Of a DNA stretch of 64,000 nt, positions 26,548-36,318 are shown piece by piece; within the stretch, counting starts at the first letter, position 1; each line of letters opens with the position of its first letter. The DNA is taken from assembly GCF_000382205.1 (NCBI RefSeq), contig NZ_KB907786.1:1550001-1614000 (forward strand). Direction: 5' to 3'. The DNA comes from Dyadobacter beijingensis DSM 21582. Lineage in GTDB: Bacteria > Bacteroidota > Bacteroidia > Cytophagales > Spirosomataceae. The notes under the pieces are model-generated. The model had not been told where the DNA came from and did not search any database. It saw nothing but the letters and a program-made list of their open reading frames with translations. Made by a program: the position numbers and the translations under genes.

Positions 26548-27831
26548 ATGCAAAGAAAATTAATCCGGTCGACCGGCGCCGCGGCCGTGCTGGCAGCAGC
26601 GGCAGCGCTGTTCGGTTACCGCTCCGAAACCCTTACTCCTGATCAGAAAACCCCGCTTTTCACGCCCATCGAAGCCAAAGAAGTGAAGCTTCCCGCCGGT
26701 TTCTCGGCCACGGTACTTGCTACCGGCCTTGGCGCTACCCGGCATATGGTGGTGGGTAAAAACGGCGACATGTATGTAAAGCTTTCCAAACTCAAAGACG
26801 GTAAGGGCATTTACCTCCTGCGCGACACGAACGGCGACGGCGCGATCGACGAGCAGAAGCTTTTCGGCGATTACCCCGGCACCGGCATTGCCATCAAGAA
26901 CGGTTACCTGTACTGCTCTTCCAACAAAGGTGTTTTCAGGTATAAGCTGAATGAAAAGGACGAAGTCATCGATTTTGAAAAACCTGAACAGATCATCAGC
27001 GGCCTCAGCGACCACGGCCGCGACAATGCGAAACCCCTTGCGCTCGATAATGCGGGCAACATTTACGTGACGGTTGGTTCCTGGAACGACAACTGCCGGG
27101 GAGCAGGTTCGGCCAAGGGCATGTCGCCCTGCTCGATCCTCGATTCGGCGGGCGGTATCTGGCGTTTCAAGGCCGGAAAAGCCAATCAGCAGTTTTCAGA
27201 CGGCACCCGTTTCGCAACCGGTGTGAAGAATGCGGTGGGCATCGATTGGGACAACAAAACCAATGCTTTGTACGCCACCACGCACGGCCGCGGGAAGTTC
27301 GACGATATGTACCCGCAGTATTATACCCCGAAACACAGCGCCGAGCTGCCTTCCGAAACGCTTTACCAGCTGAAAGAGGGCGACGACGCGGGCTGGCCGT
27401 ACATTTATTACGACCATTTCCAGAACAAAAAGATGCTTGCGCCGGAATATGGCGGTGATGGTAAAAAAACCGGCGGCGAAAAAGCCGTGAACCCGATTGT
27501 GGCGTTTCCGGCCCACCTCGGCCCGAATGCATTGATGTTCTACACCGGCAATATGTTTCCGGCGCGGTATAAAAACGGCGCGTTCATCGCATTCCACAGC
27601 CAGTCGTCGGAGCTGAAAAAAGGTTACCTGGTGGCATTCGTTCCATTTGTAAATGGTAAGCCGGGTAAATGGGAGATTTTCGCCGACAACTTCGCCGGTA
27701 CCGATCTCGTAAAACCGACCGGCCCGATCCAGCACCGCCCGTGTGGCCTCGCGCAGGGACCGGACGGCGCCTTGTACGTGACCGACGACCTCAACGGCAC
27801 GATCTTCAAAATCGCTTACAATAAAAAGTAA
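26548..27831 (+). CDS. PQQ-dependent sugar dehydrogenase-like (sorbosone dehydrogenase) beta-propeller
   Basis: A 427-residue product from ATG 26548, with a short N-terminal hydrophobic export segment ('GAAAVLAAAAALFGY'). The beta-propeller repeats are visible: 'MVVGKNGDMYVKL', 'LLRDTNGDGAIDEQ', 'LALDNAGNIYVTVGSWND', 'LAQGPDGALYVTDDLNGTI'. The family oxidises aldoses or sorbosone with PQQ, and many homologues have unknown substrates. No heme motif CxxCH is present. An upstream in-frame start 15 codons earlier would spoil the signal. It abuts the convergent SDR gene with zero spacing. Confidence 0.84.
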   Translation: MQRKLIRSTGAAAVLAAAAALFGYRSETLTPDQKTPLFTPIEAKEVKLPAGFSATVLATGLGATRHMVVGKNGDMYVKLSKLKDGKGIYLLRDTNGDGAIDEQKLFGDYPGTGIAIKNGYLYCSSNKGVFRYKLNEKDEVIDFEKPEQIISGLSDHGRDNAKPLALDNAGNIYVTVGSWNDNCRGAGSAKGMSPCSILDSAGGIWRFKAGKANQQFSDGTRFATGVKNAVGIDWDNKTNALYATTHGRGKFDDMYPQYYTPKHSAELPSETLYQLKEGDDAGWPYIYYDHFQNKKMLAPEYGGDGKKTGGEKAVNPIVAFPAHLGPNALMFYTGNMFPARYKNGAFIAFHSQSSELKKGYLVAFVPFVNGKPGKWEIFADNFAGTDLVKPTGPIQHRPCGLAQGPDGALYVTDDLNGTIFKIAYNKK

Positions 27832-28599
27832 TCAAAGGCTCATTCCGCCGTCGATGAAGATATTTTGCCCTGTAATGAACCGTCCTGCTTCCGAACAGAG
27901 CAGGACGGCCATTGCGGCGCAGTCCTGCGGCTCGCCGAGGGCGCCGCTGGGTGTTTCCAGACGTTTGTCGATACGTTCGGGAACGGGCGGGACGTCCTGT
28001 TCGAGGCGCGGCGTACCGATGACGCCCGGCGCGAGGTTATTGACCGTCACATGCTTGTCGGCCAGCTGCATGGCCACATTCTGCACCATATTCAACACCG
28101 CCGATTTGGTAGCGGCGTAAACGATCATCGCCGGGTGGGGTTTCGTTTGCTGCACACTCCCGATCGTCAAGATCCTTCCCCAGCCTTTGGAAACCATCGC
28201 CGGGGCAAATGCCTGCATGAGCTGTAAGGTAGATCTGAAATTGGCATTCACCTGTTTATCAAAATCTTCCGTCGTGACCTGCTCCCATTCCGCCGGTATT
28301 TGCACCGATGCGTTGATCACGAGGATGTCGGGCGTTTTGCCCAGTTGTCCCACCTGTTCGGCGATGAATGCGGCGCTGCCGGAGCGTGAGAGATCGGCAT
28401 GGACCAGGTTCGCTTCACCGCCCGCACGCCGTATTTCGTCGGCTACGGCTTCCGCTTCGGAACGATCCTTGCGGTAATGCAGGATGATTTTAGCGCCGTA
28501 TTCGGCCAATGCGAGCGCAATGGCTTTGCCGATCCCCTGACTGGCGCCGGTCACCAATGCGGTTTTCCCGTTGAGTTTAAATTGTTCGGATAGTTTCAT
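27832..28599 (-). CDS. SDR family NAD(P)-dependent oxidoreductase
   Basis: A 255-residue classical short-chain dehydrogenase. Cofactor loop 'LVTGASQGIGKAIALALAE' near residues 13-31, 'NASVQIPAEW' after strand 4, and the catalytic 'YAATKSAV' (Tyr and Lys) are present. The C-terminus 'ITGQNIFIDGGMSL' is typical of FabG-like members. The substrate is unknown; such genes are often annotated as glucose or 3-oxoacyl-ACP reductases. The frame is open 32 codons further upstream, without homology. It may share a transcript with the genes upstream on this strand, 158 bases away. Confidence 0.9.
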   Translation of the reverse strand: MKLSEQFKLNGKTALVTGASQGIGKAIALALAEYGAKIILHYRKDRSEAEAVADEIRRAGGEANLVHADLSRSGSAAFIAEQVGQLGKTPDILVINASVQIPAEWEQVTTEDFDKQVNANFRSTLQLMQAFAPAMVSKGWGRILTIGSVQQTKPHPAMIVYAATKSAVLNMVQNVAMQLADKHVTVNNLAPGVIGTPRLEQDVPPVPERIDKRLETPSGALGEPQDCAAMAVLLCSEAGRFITGQNIFIDGGMSL

Positions 28600-28757
28600 A
28601 ACATGGGCTTTTAAGGCCGCAGCCTTAACAAACCCATGCCAGTTTCTGATGATGCGTGGGGCAAAGCGGCGAACGCCCGCACGGGAAAGTACCAACGCCT
28701 TTGAATTTTGTAAGGGCCCGTGTTACCCACCAAGGGACTGATCGATCGGCTGGCGTT

Positions 28758-29546
28758 TCAAAAGTTGGTATCCGCCTTGTCCAGCTCCATTTCCTTGATC
28801 CAGATATTGCGGTAATACACGTCGTGGCCTTCCGATTGCAGTTTCAAGCCGCCGGGCGTGTCGGTAATGCCCTTGCCGCCGTCGTTACCGCCGTCGATCC
28901 CGGAGTTTTTGCCGCCCCATACCTGGCTGATTTTCTGGTTGGTATGCACTTTTTTTCCATTGAAATACAAGGTCACCATCGGCTGCTCCACCAGCTTGCC
29001 GTCTTTGAAACGTGCCGCGCGGAAAAGAATGTCATACGAATTCCACTTGCCGATGCCATTATACGCAAAGTAAGGTGATTTGGATTCATTGATGACCGCT
29101 GCCATGCCGTGTGAAGTGGTATCGCCGTCCAGCACCTGGATTTCGTAGCGGTTTTGCAGGTATACGCCGCTGTTGCCGCCCGGTTTCGTGATCAGGAATT
29201 CCACGTGCGCGCGGAAATCCTTAAACTGTTTTTTGGTCACAATGTCCGCCGAGCCGTACAGGCCGCCTGCGGACGCCGGGTCGTTGCAGTTGATCACCGT
29301 GCCTTTGTCCACGGGGTCGTTCACGACGGTCCATTTGATCGGCGGTTTGGCGGCGAAGCGTGGGCCTTCCCAATAAATCCATTTCTCGTCGAGCATTTTG
29401 CGGCTGCCGTCGAGGTACACCTCGGCGCCTTTGGGGGCTTTCACGCCCACGCCTACCTGTGCCTGCGCGAGGCCTGCGCATGCAATCGCGGCGATGGCCT
29501 GGGCGAGGATGATCTTTTTCAGTTTCGGAAAATGTTGGTTCATCAT
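28758..29546 (-). CDS. DUF1080 (3-keto-disaccharide hydrolase) secreted protein
   Basis: A 262-residue product with a signal peptide ('AAIACAGLAQAQ'). The concanavalin-like DUF1080 fold is recognised from 'DFRAHVEFLITKPGGNSGVY', 'RYEIQVLDGD', 'AVINESKSPYFA', 'WNSYDILFRAARF' and 'VTLYFNGKKVH'. Some members hydrolyse 3-keto-disaccharides or glycosides after oxidation by a dehydrogenase. The PQQ-type dehydrogenase and SDR nearby could be partners, but nothing in the sequence proves it. It lies 31 bases downstream of the S9 peptidase gene. Confidence 0.87.
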   Translation of the reverse strand: MMNQHFPKLKKIILAQAIAAIACAGLAQAQVGVGVKAPKGAEVYLDGSRKMLDEKWIYWEGPRFAAKPPIKWTVVNDPVDKGTVINCNDPASAGGLYGSADIVTKKQFKDFRAHVEFLITKPGGNSGVYLQNRYEIQVLDGDTTSHGMAAVINESKSPYFAYNGIGKWNSYDILFRAARFKDGKLVEQPMVTLYFNGKKVHTNQKISQVWGGKNSGIDGGNDGGKGITDTPGGLKLQSEGHDVYYRNIWIKEMELDKADTNF

Positions 29547-29577
29547 GCGGTTTTGTTTGTCCTATAAGGCATTTGCC

Positions 29578-31947
29578 CTACAATTTCTCCTCAAACAGTT
29601 TTAGAATGCGCTTGTACTCGTCCGTCCACGACGATGCTTCTACGAAACCGTGGTCCTCCATCGGGTAGGATGCCAGCTCCCAATTGTTTTTGCCCAGCTC
29701 GATGAGCCGTTGTGAGAGCCGCACCACGTCCTGGTAATGCACGTTCACGTCCACCATACCGTGGCAGATGAGCAGATTGTTTTTCAAACCCGCCGCATGG
29801 TAAATGGGAGAGCTCTTTCGGTAAGCGAGGCTGTCGGCCTGCGGTTCGTTGAGGATATTGGCCGTGTAGCCCTGGTTGTAGGCAGCCCAATCCGTGACCG
29901 GCCGCAATGCCGCCCCGGCAGTGAACACGTCGGGCGTCGTGAAAAGGGCCATCAGCGTGATAAACCCACCGTACGAGCCGCCGTAAATACCGATCTTTTT
30001 GGGATCTACGCCGTAGGTTTTGACGAGCCATTGAGCGCCGTCGGTATGGTCGGTGAGATCCTTGCCGCCCATGAAGCGGTAAATGCCTGTGCGCCAGTCG
30101 CGGCCGTAGCCGGAGCTCGCGCGATAATCCATGTCGAGTACCGTGTACCCCTTGTCGGTGAGTAGGTTATGAAACATGTATTCACGGAAATACTGGCTCC
30201 ACCATTTGTGCGCATTCTGCAAATAGCCCGCCCCGTGCACGAATATTACCGCCTTGCCGTTCGATTGCTTCGGCTCGTAGACGCGTGCGTAAATGTCCTG
30301 CCCGTCGCCCGCCTTAATGGTTACCACCTTGGCCTCGCGCCAGGGATAGGAGAGGAACTCTTGCGAAACGGACCGGGTAATTTGCACCGGTTGGTTGTTT
30401 TTCGATGCGGCAGCAGCATTGTCGAGCAGGTAGAGTTCCCAGGGCGCGGTACTTTTCGAGAAGCGGATAGCGAGGTTCTTCTCATCGGGCGAAAGCGTCA
30501 TCTCATGCGCACCGGGCGTGTGTGTGAGGCGCGTACGGGCGCCGCCGGTCACGGCCATGCGGTACACGTGCTGCTCGCCGGGATGTATTTCGTTGGTAAT
30601 GAGATAAAATGTCTTCTTATCCTTCGAAAGCACCACATTCTGCACTTCAAACCGGCCGGATGTAAGCGCCGTCTTTTTGCCGGTTTGCAGATTGAATGCA
30701 TACAAATGCGAATAGCCGGTAGCCTCGCTCTGGAAATAGATCGTTTGCGTATCGAGCCAGCCGATCTCGCCGGCGCTCTGCGGATAACCGCCAATTCCCG
30801 GCCCGCCTATCCACGCTTCGTCGCGCTGGCGGTCGAGTAGTTTCAGCGAGAGGGTCACGGGATCGAGCTGCATGATCCACCGGTCCTTACTATCCAGCGA
30901 ACGGATCACCACCACGGCATACTGCCCATTATCCGACCAGAACGGGCCGTGAAAAATCACCTTGCGTTCCTTTTTCTTCCAGGTCGAATCCTGTGCGGGA
31001 TAATCTTTGAGGTAATCGGGCTTGTCGTGAATGCCCGGAATGTCGTTTGCCGCAACTTTGCGCGCGGTATCTCTCTGAATGTCGTACACCCAAAACTCGC
31101 TTTCCGCCGCGGGCGCCCCCACTTTGGTGCGCGCGGGAATGTCCTCGGTAAAGCCGCTTTCCGTTACGTAATTAGGGACAATGGTCGATTTGGCGTTTTT
31201 GTCGGACTGTGTGAGCCGGTAGGTAACAAACCGGCCGTCGGGGCTCAGCTGCTGGCCTGATACGCTTTTTTCGCCGAGGTAAATCTCTTTCGGACGGGCA
31301 GGCTTATCGGCCTCGGTAATCTTCTTGCCCGCGTCTTTTTTATCCTTTCTTTCTTTGAGTATTTCAAACATCGCGAGCTGGTCGGCGCGGAGGAACTTTT
31401 CCTGTTCGCCGGGCTTGCTGTCGGCCTTTTTTGGGCCGGTTTTAAAATCGGTCAGCTGGCTCACGAGCCCGGACGACAATGCGATGCTGAAAAGGTTATT
31501 ACCCCTTTCGAAAATCACCGCCTGCTCATTCCCGCTGAACGCCGGATCAGTCTCCCGCTCGGTGGTATTGGTGAGCTGCCGGACGGAGAAATCCTTGTAA
31601 TTCACAACAAAAAGATCGCCATTCTTCTCGTATAACCGCAACGAATGCGCCCGGTTATAAACGCCGTTCTTACCCGGCAGCCGCCGTCGCTCGGCCGGGG
31701 CTACCTTACTGATCTTCTTCCCCGCAAGCGAATACCCATACAGCGAATCGGCGAGATTTTTATCCGGGTTCCAGTTGAAATACACCGTTTTAGAATCGTC
31801 GGCCCATGTGATATCCGTCGGCGAAGTCCCGATCCAGATCTTCGGGTCCCGCATAATTTTCTCGACGGTAAGAGGGGGGAGTGTTTGGGCTTGAAGGGTG
31901 TTGACAAAAAGAGAAACTAAAAACGCGACTTTGTAAACGTGGTTCAT
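29578..31947 (-). CDS. S9 family peptidase (prolyl oligopeptidase/DPP-like), secreted
   Basis: A 789-residue product with a signal peptide ('VAFLVSLFVNTLQAQ'). The N-terminal two thirds form a beta-propeller with WD/PD40-like repeats ('DITWADDSKTVYFNWNPD', 'QQLSPDGRFVTYR'). The C-terminal alpha/beta hydrolase domain has 'KIGIYGGSYGGFITLMAL' (nucleophile Ser in GGSYGG), and 'NVHYQDVVRLSQ' and 'MEDHGFVEASSW' with the Asp and His positions. S9 peptidases release peptides or dipeptides, often after Pro. It probably acts in the periplasm on imported peptides. Confidence 0.92.
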   Translation of the reverse strand: MNHVYKVAFLVSLFVNTLQAQTLPPLTVEKIMRDPKIWIGTSPTDITWADDSKTVYFNWNPDKNLADSLYGYSLAGKKISKVAPAERRRLPGKNGVYNRAHSLRLYEKNGDLFVVNYKDFSVRQLTNTTERETDPAFSGNEQAVIFERGNNLFSIALSSGLVSQLTDFKTGPKKADSKPGEQEKFLRADQLAMFEILKERKDKKDAGKKITEADKPARPKEIYLGEKSVSGQQLSPDGRFVTYRLTQSDKNAKSTIVPNYVTESGFTEDIPARTKVGAPAAESEFWVYDIQRDTARKVAANDIPGIHDKPDYLKDYPAQDSTWKKKERKVIFHGPFWSDNGQYAVVVIRSLDSKDRWIMQLDPVTLSLKLLDRQRDEAWIGGPGIGGYPQSAGEIGWLDTQTIYFQSEATGYSHLYAFNLQTGKKTALTSGRFEVQNVVLSKDKKTFYLITNEIHPGEQHVYRMAVTGGARTRLTHTPGAHEMTLSPDEKNLAIRFSKSTAPWELYLLDNAAAASKNNQPVQITRSVSQEFLSYPWREAKVVTIKAGDGQDIYARVYEPKQSNGKAVIFVHGAGYLQNAHKWWSQYFREYMFHNLLTDKGYTVLDMDYRASSGYGRDWRTGIYRFMGGKDLTDHTDGAQWLVKTYGVDPKKIGIYGGSYGGFITLMALFTTPDVFTAGAALRPVTDWAAYNQGYTANILNEPQADSLAYRKSSPIYHAAGLKNNLLICHGMVDVNVHYQDVVRLSQRLIELGKNNWELASYPMEDHGFVEASSWTDEYKRILKLFEEKL

Positions 31948-32101
31948 GTTTTATGGTTAGAAATTCACGGTGATATCAGTGGCTATGCACCACTTTCTTA
32001 TCCTGATAAGGAATGGCCTAAATGAGCCGGATGTTGTTGTACTCTTCAATTACAATATACAAAAACGTTACGCATCGTAGCAGAATCTGCGAAAACATTC
32101 A

Positions 32102-32131
32102 TTTCGTATTAAAATGGAAGTGCTATTTTTG
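32102..32131 (+). promoter_or_regulatory. Predicted promoter of the M1 peptidase gene
   Basis: TTTC (32102-32105, one mismatch from TTTG), 18 bases, then a perfect TATTTTTG (32124-32131), 17 bases before the ATG. Confidence 0.5.
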
Positions 32132-32148
32132 AGCGTATCCTTAATCTG

Positions 32149-34683
32149 ATGAATTCAATACGCTCCTTACTACTGATGGCGACGATGGTTGTCGCCTTCT
32201 TCGCCTGCACGCAGCCGAGCGGTTCTGCTCCCGAAAAGGGTGTTTCGTTTGCCTTGAATCAGTATCGCAAGCAAAATATCGATAGCATCCGGTATGCCAT
32301 CGAACTGGATATTCCCGCTGGCAAGACGGACAAGATCCTGGGGAAAGAGACGATTTCGTTCCACCTCCATTCCCTGGATTCGGCGCTGGTGCTCGATTTT
32401 AATGTCGATGCCGCGCATTTGAAGGAAGTGCGTGTAGCGGGTGGAAAGGCGGATTATCAGTTTGTGAATGAGCATATTGTCATTGAACCAAAGCATTTGG
32501 TTACGGGCAGAAACGAGTTGGAGATCGATTTTGTGGCGGGGGATTTGTCGCTCAACAGGAGCGAGGATTATCTCTATACGCTCTTCGTGCCAGACCGCGC
32601 TTCGACGTGTTTTCCTCTCTTCGACCAGCCTAATCTTAAAGCCTCCTACCAACTCACATTGAAGACCCCCGAAGGCTGGGAGGCTGTCTCGAATGGCGGG
32701 TTGGAGGCCAAGACGATGGAAAATGGCAAGGCCGTGTACCGTTTCGGGGCTACGAAGCCGGTGAGCTCGTACCTTTTCGCATTTGCGGCCGGGAAGTTTT
32801 TTAAGGCTACGCAAGTGCTCGATGGCCGCGAAATGACGATGTATTACCGCGAAACCGACACGGCCAAAGTGGCGCGCAACCGCGATGAGGTGTTTCAGCT
32901 CCATGCCAGATCGTTGGCGTGGCTGGAAGATTATACGGGCATCGGTTACCCGTTCGGGAAGTTCGATTTTGTGCTGCTGCCTTCGTTTCAATATGGCGGA
33001 ATGGAGCATCCGGGGTCGATTTTTTACAATGAGCCGGCCTTGTTCCTGGATGAAAATGCATCGGTGAACCGCAGAATGGCCCGCGCGAGCGTGATCGCGC
33101 ACGAGTCGGCGCACATGTGGTTCGGCGACCTGGTGACGATGGAGTGGTTCAACGACGTATGGCTCAAAGAGGTGTTTGCCAACTTTATGGCCGCGAAAAT
33201 CGTGCATCCGGGTTTCCCGGAGGTCAACCACGACCTGCGTTTCCTGCTCGCGCATTACCCGAATGCGTACGAGGTCGATCGCACGGCGGGCACTAACCCT
33301 ATTTTGCAGCAATTGGGCAACCTCAAAAATGCCGGCACGCTTTACGGCGCGATCATTTATATGAAGGCGCCGATCGTGATGCGGCAGCTGGAAAGGAAGA
33401 TCGGCGGGACGATCATGCGGGAAAGCCTGCAAGAATATTTGCGCTCCTATTCATTCAAAAATGCCCGCTGGGACGATCTGATCGGCATTATCGACAAGCG
33501 TACGCCGCAGGATATCGCTTCATGGAGCAATGTGTGGGTGAAAACCCCGGGTATGCCTTCGTACGATGTGCAGGCAGGCAAGCTGGTGCAGGCCGCCGAT
33601 TCGGTGAAGGGGCGTGCCTGGGAGCAGCCGCTGGTTTTGAAAAGCATTCAGGAAGGGAATAGCAGCCTGGCTTTTCCGAATAATGACGGAACGGGATATG
33701 GCTATTTTAAAATGGATTCCGCTTCGAAAAAGTGGTTTTTTGAAAATTATGGCAGTAAGAATACATTGTTCGCCGACCCGGTGTTCCGCGGCGCGATGCT
33801 GGTAAACATCTGGGAAGGATTACTGCGCGGCGACGGCCCGGCTCCGGCAAAGCTGGCGGGTTATACATTGAATGCGTTGGCCAAAGAGCAGAACCCGCTG
33901 CTGGTGGATTACCTGCTGGCCAATCTGCAAAGCGCCTGGTGGGTGTTTTTGAATGCAGAACAACGGGCAGAAATGCAAATGCAGCTGGAAAATACCCTCT
34001 GGCAATTGCTGAACGGTACGCAGGACAAAGGGATTCAGACTTCCTATTTCCGCGCATTCAAGGCATTGGCATCGACGGGCGACGGATGGCAGAAAATGCA
34101 CGGCTTGTGGACCGGAAAGCTGGTCGTGAAAGGGCTGGTACTATCGGAGGAGGACAAGATTTCGCTCGCCTACGAACTGGCGTTGAAAGGGAATGGCGAT
34201 GGCAAAACGATTCTCAGCCAGCAGCTTCATGCTACTCAAAATCCCGATCGCAAGGCGCGGATGCAGTTTGTGATACCGGCACTCAGCCCCGACGAAGCCG
34301 AACGCGACAGGTTTTTTGAATCACTGAAAAAAGAATCGAACCGGGAGAAAGAGGCTTGGGTGCTGGATGCATTGGCCTACCTCCATCACCCGCTGCGTGC
34401 GAAAAGTGCATTGAAATATCTCCGGCCTTCACTCGACATGTTGCAGGAAATCCAGCTGACGGGCGATATATTTTTTCCCACCCGATGGCTGCACAATACT
34501 TTTGCAGGACACGCGTCGCCGGAAGCTGCCCGCATAGCGCAAGCGTTTTTGAACGAGCATTCCAATTACCCTTATTTTCTGAAAAACAAGATACTGCAAG
34601 CGACGGACCTGCTCGATCGCTCGGTAAAATTATCCGCGACTTATGGCCGGCAAGAACATTCCCCTGCATTATCTCAGCGATGA
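32149..34683 (+). CDS. M1 family aminopeptidase, lipoprotein
   Basis: An 844-residue product with a lipoprotein signal (AFFAC, C20). The substrate-recognition motif is 'GGMEHPG' (283-289; GGMEH instead of GAMEN). The zinc site is 'VIAHESAHMWFGD' (HESAH at 318-322) with the third ligand E341 in 'WLKEVFANF'. M1 enzymes remove N-terminal residues from peptides. The C-terminal helical ERAP1-like half is present, so the protein is full length. It overlaps the AraC gene by 41 bases. Confidence 0.93.
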   Translation: MNSIRSLLLMATMVVAFFACTQPSGSAPEKGVSFALNQYRKQNIDSIRYAIELDIPAGKTDKILGKETISFHLHSLDSALVLDFNVDAAHLKEVRVAGGKADYQFVNEHIVIEPKHLVTGRNELEIDFVAGDLSLNRSEDYLYTLFVPDRASTCFPLFDQPNLKASYQLTLKTPEGWEAVSNGGLEAKTMENGKAVYRFGATKPVSSYLFAFAAGKFFKATQVLDGREMTMYYRETDTAKVARNRDEVFQLHARSLAWLEDYTGIGYPFGKFDFVLLPSFQYGGMEHPGSIFYNEPALFLDENASVNRRMARASVIAHESAHMWFGDLVTMEWFNDVWLKEVFANFMAAKIVHPGFPEVNHDLRFLLAHYPNAYEVDRTAGTNPILQQLGNLKNAGTLYGAIIYMKAPIVMRQLERKIGGTIMRESLQEYLRSYSFKNARWDDLIGIIDKRTPQDIASWSNVWVKTPGMPSYDVQAGKLVQAADSVKGRAWEQPLVLKSIQEGNSSLAFPNNDGTGYGYFKMDSASKKWFFENYGSKNTLFADPVFRGAMLVNIWEGLLRGDGPAPAKLAGYTLNALAKEQNPLLVDYLLANLQSAWWVFLNAEQRAEMQMQLENTLWQLLNGTQDKGIQTSYFRAFKALASTGDGWQKMHGLWTGKLVVKGLVLSEEDKISLAYELALKGNGDGKTILSQQLHATQNPDRKARMQFVIPALSPDEAERDRFFESLKKESNREKEAWVLDALAYLHHPLRAKSALKYLRPSLDMLQEIQLTGDIFFPTRWLHNTFAGHASPEAARIAQAFLNEHSNYPYFLKNKILQATDLLDRSVKLSATYGRQEHSPALSQR

Positions 34684-35491
34684 ATCGGGGCTGGGAATCT
34701 CCCTGCAACGCATAGACCGTATGAACCGGATGAACGGCGTCTACATGGATGCCCACCGCGACGATCACGGCAACTTCTTCTTCCAGGAAGACGGGCACGC
34801 GCGGCTGATGGTGGATTTTCGGGAGATCGAGCTCCGGGGCAGCGGCGTGTTCTGCATTATGCCCGGCCAGGTGCATTACCCGCTCGAAACGGCGGGTTCG
34901 TATGGCTGGTTTCTGGGTGTGGATTTGAGCCTGCTCGACGAGCATCACCGGGCTGTGGTGGACGAATATGCCCTGCACGGCTTTCCAGCGAATGTCGATG
35001 CCGGCTATGCCGATGTGCTGGCGCGCAGCCTCGGTTTGCTGCTGGAATTTTATGAGGCGCCTGCCCGGTATGGCCAGCCGCTGATACAATCGATGCTGAA
35101 AACGTGCATTGGGCTCTTCACCTCTTTATTTGAAAAGGAAATCCTGCAAAGGACGGCGCAGTCCCGTCCGTCGGCACTTACTTCGCAGTTTCGCAAACTT
35201 TTGTCGCAGCATTTTAAAACTGTGAAAAGTCCTTCGGATTATGCGGGTATGCTGAACATTACCTCATCCTACCTGAATGAAGTGGTGAAAGAAACCTCGG
35301 GCCAGCCGGTGAGCCACTGGATCCAGAGCGAGGTAATGATGGAGGCGAAAAGATTGCTCTATTACACCGATTTGAATGTAAAGGAGATTGCATTCGCCCT
35401 CGGCTACGACGACCAGACCTATTTCTCACGACTTTTCCGGAAGGTTTCGGGTAAATCGGCGGGGCAGTTCCGGGACGAGTACCGCAAATAG
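34643..35491 (+). CDS. AraC family transcriptional regulator
   Basis: A 282-residue product. The N-terminus is a cupin-like sensor ('RDDHGNFFFQEDG', 'RGSGVFCIMPGQVHYPLE'), and the C-terminal 100 residues are two helix-turn-helix motifs: 'SDYAGMLNITSSYLNEVVKE' and 'VKEIAFALGYDDQTYFSRLF'. The start lies 41 bases inside the M1 gene; sequence before residue 30 fits the family, so this start is kept. Such regulators often control an adjacent transporter or enzyme gene; the flavoprotein 137 bases downstream is a candidate. Confidence 0.9.
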   Translation: MAGKNIPLHYLSDESGLGISLQRIDRMNRMNGVYMDAHRDDHGNFFFQEDGHARLMVDFREIELRGSGVFCIMPGQVHYPLETAGSYGWFLGVDLSLLDEHHRAVVDEYALHGFPANVDAGYADVLARSLGLLLEFYEAPARYGQPLIQSMLKTCIGLFTSLFEKEILQRTAQSRPSALTSQFRKLLSQHFKTVKSPSDYAGMLNITSSYLNEVVKETSGQPVSHWIQSEVMMEAKRLLYYTDLNVKEIAFALGYDDQTYFSRLFRKVSGKSAGQFRDEYRK

Positions 35492-35628
35492 CGGATGCGG
35501 GTAGAACCGCGATTTGTCCAATCATTACCCCTGTTCTTCCCTTTATTGTTGCCGCCCGCGCGTGTTGTTTTGTAAAGTAAATATTCGGCTGGATCGTCAG
35601 CCCAGAAAACAACACCAATCGGACAGAA

Positions 35629-36318
35629 ATGAATATCATCAAACAGAAAGCGCTTCATTTGCTTGAAACCGCATTTGGAAAAACAGGCACCGTCCTCGCG
35701 ATCCGGGCCTGGGAACCTGCCACCTTTTTCGAAGTGGACGTCCACTTCCCCGATATGGATATGAGCAGCTGGAAACGCGTGCAGCACATAAAGGTGCGCG
35801 TCGGCGACGGCATTTACCGCGACTATACCCCAGCCGGCTGGGACGAGGACATCCGTACCTGTACATTATATATCAATGCCGAACAGGACGGCCCCGGCGC
35901 GCAATGGATACGCTCGCTGCGTGCAGGCGACCCCGTTACCTACGTAGGCGTGGGCGCGACCATGCACCGGCCTGCACCTGCGGGAGAAATGGTCGTGTTT
36001 GGCGATATGAGCAGCATCGGGCATTATCTGGCTTTGCAGCAGCTGGCCGGCAACCGGCCGATCAGCGGGGCCATTACCATCGCCGATGAAAACCACCGGG
36101 AGGAGTTCAAGGAGTATTTCAACTGGAATATCCAGCCGGTACGCAAGAATGGCGACGGCGGGCTGGAATCGATGCTGAAATGGACCAGCGACAAAGCGCT
36201 GGACCATTCGAACATCTATATCTCGGGGCACATTCCTACCTGCGTACGCCTGCGGAAGGAGCTTAAAAAACGGTCGGATTCGCCGCTAGGCATCCAGGTG
36301 CAGGGTTTCTGGTCGTAG
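35629..36318 (+). CDS. Siderophore-interacting FAD-binding protein
   Basis: A 229-residue flavoprotein of the SIP family. The FAD domain has 'YRDYTPAGWDED' (RxYTP-like) and is followed by an NAD(P)-binding half: 'GEMVVFGDMSSIGHYLALQQ' and the C-terminal 'NIYISGHIPTCVRLRKEL'. Family members reduce ferric siderophores inside the cell to release iron. It lies downstream of an AraC-type regulator; no siderophore receptor is adjacent. The stop TAG directly abuts the convergent map stop (TAGCTA). Confidence 0.85.
   Translation: MNIIKQKALHLLETAFGKTGTVLAIRAWEPATFFEVDVHFPDMDMSSWKRVQHIKVRVGDGIYRDYTPAGWDEDIRTCTLYINAEQDGPGAQWIRSLRAGDPVTYVGVGATMHRPAPAGEMVVFGDMSSIGHYLALQQLAGNRPISGAITIADENHREEFKEYFNWNIQPVRKNGDGGLESMLKWTSDKALDHSNIYISGHIPTCVRLRKELKKRSDSPLGIQVQGFWS

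Noticed and set aside
28600-28695. N-terminal extension of the SDR frame
   Set aside because: Basic, unstructured and absent in SDR proteins; start placed at Met 28599.
32170-33432. 420-codon minus-strand open frame opposite the M1 peptidase gene
   Set aside because: Antisense shadow of a gene with intact HExxH zinc site.
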